Below are positions 26,597 to 34,039 of a stretch of DNA of 64,000 nt, piece by piece. A model generated the notes under the pieces. The model searched no databases, was not told where the DNA came from, and saw only the letters and a program-made list of their open reading frames with translations. The first letter of the stretch is position 1, and each line of letters begins with the position of its first letter. Where the stretch lies: contig NZ_RZNH01000021.1 in assembly GCF_013141825.1 (NCBI RefSeq), positions 27,278 to 91,277 on the forward strand, read 5' to 3'. A program made the translations under genes and the position numbers. The DNA is from Marinifilum caeruleilacunae. GTDB taxonomy: Bacteria; Bacteroidota; Bacteroidia; Bacteroidales; Marinifilaceae.

Positions 26597-26961
26597 ATAC
26601 ACATACAATACGTTGTGTATCCGTACCACTTTTTCTGCGTGATTTTTCAACAATCAAGACCATTTAGGTTCATTAGAATTGAGAATAACAAGTAGAAACT
26701 AAATGGCTTTTGATCACATCTAATAGTCATATTACTTGATAATTACACTACCATTCACTTACTAGACTTATGTAGACATCTGAGAACGAAGCCAGCCATT
26801 GAGTTTGGATAATATCTGTGCTAAATTGGTAGAAGATAAGTAACTTAAAAAGTATGTGTATGCGTAACAATATTACCTGCGTATACACATACAATTTAAT
26901 AGAAAATTGAAGTATTATTTGTGCTTAAAAGTATGTGTATCTGTACACATTTTTTCTGCGT
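26597..26961. repeat. Triplicated GTATGTGTAT / CTGCGT motif with inverted arms
   Basis: Copies are at 26614-26640, 26852-26883 and 26931-26961. Each has a TGTGTAT half, a GTAC/GTAAC middle and CTGCGT at the end. The second copy is the left part of a 41-bp dyad (26852-26892; arms GTATGTGTAT and ATACACATAC), and ATACACATAC recurs at 26597-26606. Confidence 0.75.
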
Positions 26962-27208
26962 TCATCATTCCAAATGCCCAGTAAAACCTACCATTCATAA
27001 GGTTTTATCAATAAGAGTAAATTGAATTATAAAGCATTTAGTCAATAATCTTAAAGGCAAATTTAATATTTTTTATTTACGGCCAAATAAATTAATTGTT
27101 TTTTGTTAAAACACTAAGTTGTATTCCAGCTACTGATTTTGCCATCATCTTTCCATTCTCCATTCGGGAATGTTACACTGAAATTTACAGCATAACAACA
27201 GCCAACCA

Positions 27209-28444
27209 CTAACCCCAATATTTCTGCATCGAATCAATAACAGATTTTTGTGAAGTCTTTTTATATTTTATTAAGGTTTTGGGATCCCGTATACCTGTAA
27301 TTTTCATAATTATATGATCAGGCATTCCCTTTTCACTTGACAAGGTGATAAAGGTTCGTCGAGCTGTATGACTCGACACCATTTTATATTTAGGATTGTA
27401 AACCACCTCTTTCTTAGTTCCCCTATATATGATTTCCTTTATATCTTCATTAAACTCGGCCAATTCGCAAACTTTCTGAATATGCTCGTTAAACTTCTGA
27501 CTAGATATCCGGGGTAACTCCCAGTCATACTTATCTAAAAGCTCTTTTAATTTTAGATGCAATGGTATAAAACTTTCAGTTTCTGTTTTCTCAGCTTTCT
27601 TAATTATCATTTCTCCTTGAACATCCGATTTCTCAAAAACCGAATAATCCGAAAATCTTTGTCCAGAATAAACACCTATTAAAAACAAATCTCTTACACG
27701 CTCCAATGATTTACGTGGCAATGAGATATTTTCAAGAATTGCAACCTCTTCACTAGTTAAAAAGACATCATCCGGTTGATACTTGTTTACGGGATTCTTT
27801 ATTGTCTTTAGGTTGATATTGTGATATTTCGTTTCAGACCAAATCAAGACAGTAATCAAGAAATTAATTGTACGGTGTAATGTGTTATCATTATGTGGTT
27901 TAAACGGTTTAACCCTGATAACACGTAAAAACCCGCAAAATTCATCTATCCAATCCTGGGTAATTGAATTAAATTCTATTTTTCTTCTCTTTTTGGTTTC
28001 AAAAGCTATTAACTTGTTTTTAAGGTTCTTGTATTTCTGATTCCAGGAATGAGATTGTCCTTTAGACTTATTTTTAGTATCAATAAAATCCTGAATAGCA
28101 TCTATGAGATACTGGCTCTCCCCTTTAATGGCTTTATGCTTGAATTTTTCATCAAACAATTGCTTTAGTAATTCTCTGGTTAAAGGCTTATTAAGCTTTT
28201 CATACTCTTTAATTTTTTCATCCAAAAAGTCGGAGTACATAGCTAATACGGAACCAAGATGTTTCAATTCTACACCCCCAGCCCCTCTTTTTACCACTGG
28301 CATTCGACTTTTACTATTCCAATTATCAGGGTGAATCTTTTGATTAGTAGAATATTTAAAGTTTTTATTCTGATTTTTTAAAAAATAAATCAAATAAATT
28401 GGCGTGATTTTATCACTTTTGGGTTCTTTAAGAAAAAAATACAT
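27209..28444 (-). CDS. Tyrosine recombinase (site-specific integrase)
   Basis: An integrase of 411 residues of the Bacteroidota phage/ICE type. The N-terminal arm-binding region and SAM-like core-binding domain (about 115-220) precede the catalytic domain. In the catalytic domain GVYSGQRFSDYS gives the first Arg (about 265), SSHTARRTF gives H-x-x-R (about 365) and LIKYKKTS gives the nucleophile Tyr (about 395). The position that is usually His before the Tyr reads G-I-R. The gene ends about 160 bp from the right att core and is transcribed inward. It should excise and insert the island at tRNA-Ser. Confidence 0.92.
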   Translation of the reverse strand: MYFFLKEPKSDKITPIYLIYFLKNQNKNFKYSTNQKIHPDNWNSKSRMPVVKRGAGGVELKHLGSVLAMYSDFLDEKIKEYEKLNKPLTRELLKQLFDEKFKHKAIKGESQYLIDAIQDFIDTKNKSKGQSHSWNQKYKNLKNKLIAFETKKRRKIEFNSITQDWIDEFCGFLRVIRVKPFKPHNDNTLHRTINFLITVLIWSETKYHNINLKTIKNPVNKYQPDDVFLTSEEVAILENISLPRKSLERVRDLFLIGVYSGQRFSDYSVFEKSDVQGEMIIKKAEKTETESFIPLHLKLKELLDKYDWELPRISSQKFNEHIQKVCELAEFNEDIKEIIYRGTKKEVVYNPKYKMVSSHTARRTFITLSSEKGMPDHIIMKITGIRDPKTLIKYKKTSQKSVIDSMQKYWG

Positions 28445-28604
28445 AGCTTATATTTCGTTTCTACAAATATACAAAGGGGAAAGTTAAGGGGAAAGAAAAA
28501 GTGCTTTTAAAGTCAATTTTGAAGTAATTAAAAAGATAACAAACCTCGCATAAGCCTTTATTTATCTACATAGTACAGAATTCGAAATATTTTACAGATA
28601 GAAT

Positions 28605-28627
28605 GTTCGAATCCCTCTCTCTCCGCA
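28605..28627 (+). repeat. Right attachment core (attR)
   Basis: An exact 23-bp copy of 10614-10636, from the tRNA-Ser T-loop to CCGCA. It is followed directly by GACAAAG and the former tRNA terminator. Confidence 0.88.
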
Positions 28628-28630
28628 GAC

Positions 28631-28663
28631 AAAGGGAACTTCAAAATTGAGGTTCCCTTTTTT
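28631..28663 (+). terminator. Displaced tRNA-Ser terminator
   Basis: The stem AAAGGGAAC (28631-28639) / GTTCCCTTT (28652-28660) with a T run stands directly after the att core, as expected for the terminator of the uninterrupted tRNA operon. Confidence 0.85.
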
Positions 28664-28745
28664 ATGCATAAGTTTTGAAAATACAGGAAGAGGGATGATC
28701 CCGATTCTCGGGAGTAACATGTTCATGACGACTGAAAGAAGGAAT

Positions 28746-28762
28746 AATCCCTCTCTCTCCGC
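28746..28762 (+). repeat. Third, partial copy of the tRNA-Ser 3' end
   Basis: Seventeen bases (AATCCCTCTCTCTCCGC) identical to the acceptor/T-arm end of tRNA-Ser, 135 bp right of attR. The T-loop part is lost. Confidence 0.8.
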
Positions 28763-28769
28763 TGAAAAC

Positions 28770-28804
28770 AAGCACTGAAGTTGAAAAACTTTGGTGCTTT
28801 TTTT
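28770..28804 (+). terminator. Terminator after third tRNA-end copy
   Basis: The stem AAGCACTGAAGTT / AACTTTGGTGCTT has one mismatch and is followed by a T run. It repeats the order tRNA end then terminator seen at the other two copies. Confidence 0.8.
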
Positions 28805-29141
28805 ATGCAATAAATTCAATGGAATTAGAACCTCTGGGTTCGTAACATATTCATGAAAAAAGATTCCATCATCTTAAGTACCTAAATTAAATTTATTGTC
28901 ATTGACCTCTTAATTTCAAATAAAGAACAAATTTTTCACACTAGTTAAGCATTGCAATATCAACTAAAATCATCTATAATTATTTGATATCAACACTTTA
29001 CAAAATACTTCCATGTAATCTTATAAATATTACATAATTATTTATCATTTGTTTTATAATCAAATACTTTCATCACATTTGAAAATCTAAACTTTATGAT
29101 ATAGCTTAGCAATATAAATATGATTTTAAAGCAAAGATTAG
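28805..29141. other. Intergenic stretch upstream of propeller gene
   Basis: Very A+T-rich. No gene, hairpin or clear repeat seen. Confidence 0.55.
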
Positions 29142-31340
29142 ATGTTATTACGACTAAAACTCTACTTATTACTAAGCTTGGCAATATGTAACAATCTAAC
29201 TGCCAAAAATTTTTTCACGAACCACGCAAAATATACTACAGAGCATGGTTTGCTTACCAACAATATTTACAGTCTGTTTCAGGATCAAACGGGCTTATTA
29301 TGGATTGGTGGAAGTAATGGCATAAGTGTGTATAATGCATATCAGTTTAAGAGTTTCCCAATTCCCAATCATAACTTCATCGATACTGTTCAGCACATTA
29401 GTCAAATCAATAAAAATCAACTTTTCGTTGGAACCAATTTGGGTGTTTATGTTTTCGATATTTCCGGAAAGGATTATCGCCTCATACCGACTTCTGAGAA
29501 GCAGGTAAAAAATCTAGCTTTTAGCTTTCAAATTAAAGGACGATACTTTTTGGGTGGAAAAACAGGTATTTTTGAGTATCTGCCCCAAAAACAAACAATC
29601 CAAAAAATTAACAACATGTCAGTGAGTTGTGGTCAGCAAACACCAGGTGGAAAAATATGGCTTGGAACCTTTGATCAGGGCATACACGAAGTTGAACTAG
29701 TGAATGATCGGCTACAAAACAAATCTATTTTCCATGAAATGGAAGAAAGCATAATTTCAATCCACTTTAAAGCCGATAATACTCCGCTTGTGCATACTCA
29801 AAATGGGTTGTGGATTCGTGACAATAACGGATTTAGGCGTGATGTTGGTGGTACCTTCTCAACCACTGGAATTAACCTAAACGATGATATCTACATGACC
29901 GTGTACAAGAAAGGCTTCATGTATCAAACCGATGATTCCAAATTGCCATACTTTGATGAAGGTGTAAACTCAGAATTAAACGATTATTACGAGAGGCAAT
30001 TTACTGTTTCGTTAACTGATGAATCGGGAGCCATATGGTTGGGAACCAAGGAATCTGGATTAATTAAAATCGACAATAAAAATATCTGCTATTCACAGTT
30101 CACGACAGGTCCAGACATTTCCATTAATTATGTAAATGGTATACTGGCCATTGATAATAATGTTTTGGCTGGGTTGTCTCAAATTGGTTTGTTCTGTGTA
30201 GACATAAAAAAGAAACAACTGACTCCATTACTAACCGATGAAAAAGTAAAATTTATAGAGGCAATTGTCCGTAAAGATAGCATGATCTTTCTGGGTACGA
30301 GGTATCATGGAGTCTTATCGGTAATCATGCGAAAAGGCAATACATTTAAGCCCGAAGATATCAAACACATTTACGATGATAAAATTGGTCTTCTAAAAGA
30401 TTCATATATCCTGGACCTTTCCTTGCAGAATGATATCATTAGCATTGCAGGAAGACAAGGCTGTTTTTCGTACTCCTTAAAAACGAAAACTTTTGAAAAA
30501 ATCTCAGACATTCCATCCTATAAATATCGAAGGGATTCTTTAGGGAACGATTGGAACGTTTCAACCAAAAATGAACTTTATTACAATGGCGATAAAATAC
30601 ACCCCAATACCTTTGTGTCAGATTTTACCTTTGACAAGGATAACAACCTTTGGCTGGCAAGCAACGATGGACTTGCACTCATTAAATCCGGAACTCAAGA
30701 GTTAAGCTTCTTTAAGCCGCATCAAGGTAATTTTACATTTACCTCTCTTCTAATAGATCCGAATGGTCAGATATGGATTGGTTCACGTATGGGGATATTT
30801 TGTTATCATCCTGAAAAGAACAGCTTTGCCCGTTATAAAATTAAAGGAAAATCGACCAACAATAGCTTCAATAAAGGAACCATAACAATGTCGGAAGAAG
30901 GGCAAATTATGCTAGGTAGCAACAATGGAATTATAGCGATTTGCTCCATGAAATACAAACTTCTTCCGCCACCTAAATTCCAGGTACAAGAACATATAAA
31001 TGGCGAGGAAGGTATTTTCTCTGTTAGCAACCTTTCGTTTAATCACCAGGAAGACAATGCGATTGCATATCGATTTGTGCATCCTGACTCCACCTGGCAC
31101 ATTAACCAACACGATAATCGGATTATTGACCTAAGCGATTTGCCCCCTTTCACATATGAGCTGGAATTTAATGCCATCAATTCCGATGGAGTCTGGGGCG
31201 AATCTTATACAACTTCCTTTTGGACTGAGAATAAGGACAAACCAAGAATTTTCATTTATGCCATAGTCATCTTTTTTGTGCTACTACTCGTGCTCGCTAA
31301 ATTCTTCCTAAAAAATGAAGACGAAAGCCATACGATTTAA
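29142..31340 (+). CDS. Two-component-type beta-propeller sensor without kinase domain
   Basis: A protein of 732 residues with a signal segment (about 1-20). A long periplasmic part carries Reg_prop-type repeats (YSLFQDQTGLLWIGGSNGISVY near 44-65; DESGAIWLGTKESGLIKID near 293; DKDNNLWLASNDGLALI near 498; DPNGQIWIGSRMGIFCY near 540). A Y_Y_Y-like domain (about 625-695) and one TM segment (FIYAIVIFFVLLLVLAKFFL) follow. In SusR-type hybrid sensors a histidine kinase comes next; here the protein stops about 10 residues after the TM. The ligand is probably a glycan, given the glycosidase neighbours. It may act through a separate partner or as a decoy. Confidence 0.85.
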   Translation: MLLRLKLYLLLSLAICNNLTAKNFFTNHAKYTTEHGLLTNNIYSLFQDQTGLLWIGGSNGISVYNAYQFKSFPIPNHNFIDTVQHISQINKNQLFVGTNLGVYVFDISGKDYRLIPTSEKQVKNLAFSFQIKGRYFLGGKTGIFEYLPQKQTIQKINNMSVSCGQQTPGGKIWLGTFDQGIHEVELVNDRLQNKSIFHEMEESIISIHFKADNTPLVHTQNGLWIRDNNGFRRDVGGTFSTTGINLNDDIYMTVYKKGFMYQTDDSKLPYFDEGVNSELNDYYERQFTVSLTDESGAIWLGTKESGLIKIDNKNICYSQFTTGPDISINYVNGILAIDNNVLAGLSQIGLFCVDIKKKQLTPLLTDEKVKFIEAIVRKDSMIFLGTRYHGVLSVIMRKGNTFKPEDIKHIYDDKIGLLKDSYILDLSLQNDIISIAGRQGCFSYSLKTKTFEKISDIPSYKYRRDSLGNDWNVSTKNELYYNGDKIHPNTFVSDFTFDKDNNLWLASNDGLALIKSGTQELSFFKPHQGNFTFTSLLIDPNGQIWIGSRMGIFCYHPEKNSFARYKIKGKSTNNSFNKGTITMSEEGQIMLGSNNGIIAICSMKYKLLPPPKFQVQEHINGEEGIFSVSNLSFNHQEDNAIAYRFVHPDSTWHINQHDNRIIDLSDLPPFTYELEFNAINSDGVWGESYTTSFWTENKDKPRIFIYAIVIFFVLLLVLAKFFLKNEDESHTI

Positions 31341-31371
31341 GCTGGACAATATAGCTTGATTGATACAATCT

Positions 31372-34008
31372 CTATTCCTGGTATTTCTTAAACACTTTCA
31401 GCAGCTGATCGCCTGCACCTATTTTATATCCATTTGATATATAGAAGATTTCTTTATTGGCAGAAATCATGGCTAAAACCGGAAACTGATTTTCAAAACT
31501 CTGCTTTGTTGCACTTTCAAAATCTTGCAGCAATTGATCGTTTGTCACAAAAATTGAATTTTCAGGCAAGTTATAATCGTCTTTATTGAAAACTTTTGCC
31601 CGATCATCATTCGGCAATACAAATACAAAGGGTGTTTGTAAATCGTCAAAAGACTGTTTTAAATCCACAAAATCTTTTAACACATGCTTTGTTGGTTCTT
31701 TGTCAGGATCGAGCCAAATCACAGCAATTCCATTACGCATCGATTCCGAATCCAATTGTTCTATTTGTCCATCAACAGTTTTTAATTCCGATGGCAAAAG
31801 GAAGCTTCCCAAAGATTCTAATGCTTTCTCTTCCTTTCTCAGTCCTACATCAATCTCTTTATGCTCGTCTTTCGACAGATTAAAAAAGGATAAGCGGGTT
31901 AACAGGCTTCCATCCTTTACTCGTTCGGCCGTATACAGCATATAGTTTCCGCTTGCCAACTTCAATTGAGCTGGAAAATCAGCCAAAGCTTTCTTAAATT
32001 CAAACTCCAATGTTTTGTAGCTTCCATTTTCGAATTTGGCCAACGTAAAGTTTTTATAATATTCACAGGCATCTTTGCTCGATTCGGTGGCTTTTAATTG
32101 AATGCTGCCAAAATCTTCTATTTCTTTCGGCTGTAATTTTCCCAAATAGACATTGGTCCAATCTTTACCAATTTTGTATTGAGCAATACCTGTAACTTTA
32201 TCGATTCGGGCCACTACACCAGCAGTTCGGCACATGGCTACAAAAAGAATTTTTGCGCTACCCAAATCCGAAGTTTTCATTTCAAACACTCCTTTTGGTG
32301 TTGCTGGCACCCAAATGTAGTTTTCTCTTTCATTTATACTGATATTTTCCAAAATCCAATCTTTGGCTTTGCCAGGATCTTCCAGTATATCTCTCCAGAA
32401 ATCATTCTCAAATTTTGGTCTTAAATAAGCTTTGTAAGCTGATAATTGCTCCATCGCAATTCTAGGATTCAAAACATACTGAACATATTCATCTTCTGAG
32501 TATTGCCCCTTGTATTCTATCGTATTATTCATATGACTAAGCAGCACTTCAGCTTTAGCATCCCGTAAATCTTTTTCAGATATATGTTGAAGCAGCGACA
32601 AAATCCACATTTTACGATCGACAGGGGTCTTTGTAATTACATTTTGGATACTCTCCCAATTCCCTCTTGATGCTTTTATTTTCTGCCAAACTTCACTTGT
32701 ATCCAAACGTTCAGCTTTTGCCAGTTCTATGGCTTTCTCTTTGACCATAAAGGTGTTTTCGTAGGCCAAACGAATGGAATCTTCGTAGGCCAATCGTTTT
32801 TTGTTGTTTTCCTTCCCTTCTGCCGACACTTTAAATGCAGCCTTTTTAACCGGAGGAATTAGATCCATATCTACAGTTCTCTCAGAAAAATCGCTCCCAG
32901 AAAGTTCAATGTTTAAAGTATCCATATCGGCAACCGATACTTTTTCGAAATTAAATTTGTTCTCTTTCCATGTCCAAACCAGAACATCTCCCAAACCTAA
33001 CTTCAGCTTGCACAAACCATTCTCATCGGTTTGTAAATCGGCAAGATGATACAATTCGGCATAGTTGCAAACTAAAAATCCAACATTGGCCTTTTCTATT
33101 GGTTTACGGTTTCGATCAAGCACTTTAACAAAGAGATTTTTTGCAGTGGCGTAATTCTCAACCTGGTTTAATCGAGTATAATTTTCGCGTTTATAAATTA
33201 GGTCTGAAGTTTCATAATGACCTGGTGTTTGTGTCGCAGTCAATATCGCTCGTCGGCTAGGTTCCACAAACCATCCCTGGTTTACATCAGCTTCTGGTTC
33301 GCATGCACCCATAAAATACCATTCACCATCGGCCCAAAATTCAACCCATGCATGGTTATCGTCCTGGTGCACCCAACGCGGCGTATAAATCTGACGAGCT
33401 GGAATTCCAACAGCACGCAAGGCCGTTACCGTTAGCACCGACTCCTCGCCACAGCGCCCTTTTGCATTTTTAATGGTGGCCAAAGGTGCAGATGTTCTTC
33501 CATCGGTGCCTGTATAGGTTACTTTTTCATGACACCAGTGATTTACCTCAAGTGCAGCATCTTTCATACTCATATGCCTAACACGCTCCTTCAACTCTTT
33601 AAAAATCACAAGTCTTGCAGAATCCATATTTTCGGTTCCTGCACGAGGAGGAAGTACAAAATGTAAAAAATCTTCTTTGCTGACTTTCTTTCCCCAATGA
33701 AATGTGTTTTGAGCTTTAAAAGCATAACGAATCTGCTGCAGGTAATAATCTGAATCGTAATTACTCAAATCGCTTAAAGTTTCGTATGCATACAAAAACT
33801 CCAAAGCCTCACGTTCTTTTATACTAATATCCGACGAAAAGACATCAAGCAATTGTTCTTGCCTGTTTTTTAAAAACTGCTCTTTTCTTTGCTCGAATTT
33901 CTCCTTAATCTCCTTTCTTTTCTTCGCATCGGAAACAAGGTGATCGGAACAAGCCGATAAAAACAAACCCAGTAAGAGTGTAATGTATAAAAAGCGCTTC
34001 GTCATCAT
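31372..34008 (-). CDS. Transglutaminase-fold lipoprotein
   Basis: A protein of 878 residues with a lipoprotein signal (Cys20). A transglutaminase-like domain (about 150-260) has catalytic Cys186 in KGRCGEES and His219 in DNHAWVEF. Beta-sandwich-like regions follow (about 290-375). Around 620-650 a second stretch reads GSAKILFVAMCRTAGVVAR, like a degenerate second transglutaminase core. The fold usually acts as a cysteine peptidase or amidase on proteins or peptidoglycan. Last gene of the minus-strand operon with GH20 and GH92, 31 bp behind GH92, so a role in breaking down glycoproteins or glycopeptides is likely. Confidence 0.82.
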   Translation of the reverse strand: MMTKRFLYITLLLGLFLSACSDHLVSDAKKRKEIKEKFEQRKEQFLKNRQEQLLDVFSSDISIKEREALEFLYAYETLSDLSNYDSDYYLQQIRYAFKAQNTFHWGKKVSKEDFLHFVLPPRAGTENMDSARLVIFKELKERVRHMSMKDAALEVNHWCHEKVTYTGTDGRTSAPLATIKNAKGRCGEESVLTVTALRAVGIPARQIYTPRWVHQDDNHAWVEFWADGEWYFMGACEPEADVNQGWFVEPSRRAILTATQTPGHYETSDLIYKRENYTRLNQVENYATAKNLFVKVLDRNRKPIEKANVGFLVCNYAELYHLADLQTDENGLCKLKLGLGDVLVWTWKENKFNFEKVSVADMDTLNIELSGSDFSERTVDMDLIPPVKKAAFKVSAEGKENNKKRLAYEDSIRLAYENTFMVKEKAIELAKAERLDTSEVWQKIKASRGNWESIQNVITKTPVDRKMWILSLLQHISEKDLRDAKAEVLLSHMNNTIEYKGQYSEDEYVQYVLNPRIAMEQLSAYKAYLRPKFENDFWRDILEDPGKAKDWILENISINERENYIWVPATPKGVFEMKTSDLGSAKILFVAMCRTAGVVARIDKVTGIAQYKIGKDWTNVYLGKLQPKEIEDFGSIQLKATESSKDACEYYKNFTLAKFENGSYKTLEFEFKKALADFPAQLKLASGNYMLYTAERVKDGSLLTRLSFFNLSKDEHKEIDVGLRKEEKALESLGSFLLPSELKTVDGQIEQLDSESMRNGIAVIWLDPDKEPTKHVLKDFVDLKQSFDDLQTPFVFVLPNDDRAKVFNKDDYNLPENSIFVTNDQLLQDFESATKQSFENQFPVLAMISANKEIFYISNGYKIGAGDQLLKVFKKYQE

Positions 34009-34039
34009 ATTATGTGTCTTTCAATTAGATTCTCAATTC

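Larger units (their letters stand above)
26131..27208. other. 1.1-kb non-coding region rich in short repeats
   Basis: No gene on either strand. It holds a cluster of GGTTCA/TGAACC words (26346-26512) and three copies of a GTATGTGTAT...CTGCGT motif (26597-26961), listed separately. Its place directly downstream of the recombinase gene fits integrase arm-binding sites or a control region of the element. Confidence 0.55.
10614..28627. mobile_element. Integrated element at tRNA-Ser, about 18 kb
   Basis: The element is bounded by 23-bp direct repeats of the tRNA-Ser 3' end, with a tyrosine recombinase gene at the inner right edge (27209-28444). Its cargo is a Crp/Fnr regulator, a TonB receptor operon with lipoproteins, an esterase and a flavin reductase, and a HMA2/P-type ATPase cluster. 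The DNA is visibly more A+T-rich than the flanks and has long non-coding stretches. No relaxase, type IV secretion, replication or phage structural genes are seen, so it is a non-self-transmissible genomic island or a decayed integrative element. Mobility today is not shown. Confidence 0.85.

Noticed and set aside
28592-28819. Minus-strand frame of 75 codons at the right att site
   Set aside because: It consists of tRNA-end copies and terminators; a shadow of those repeats.
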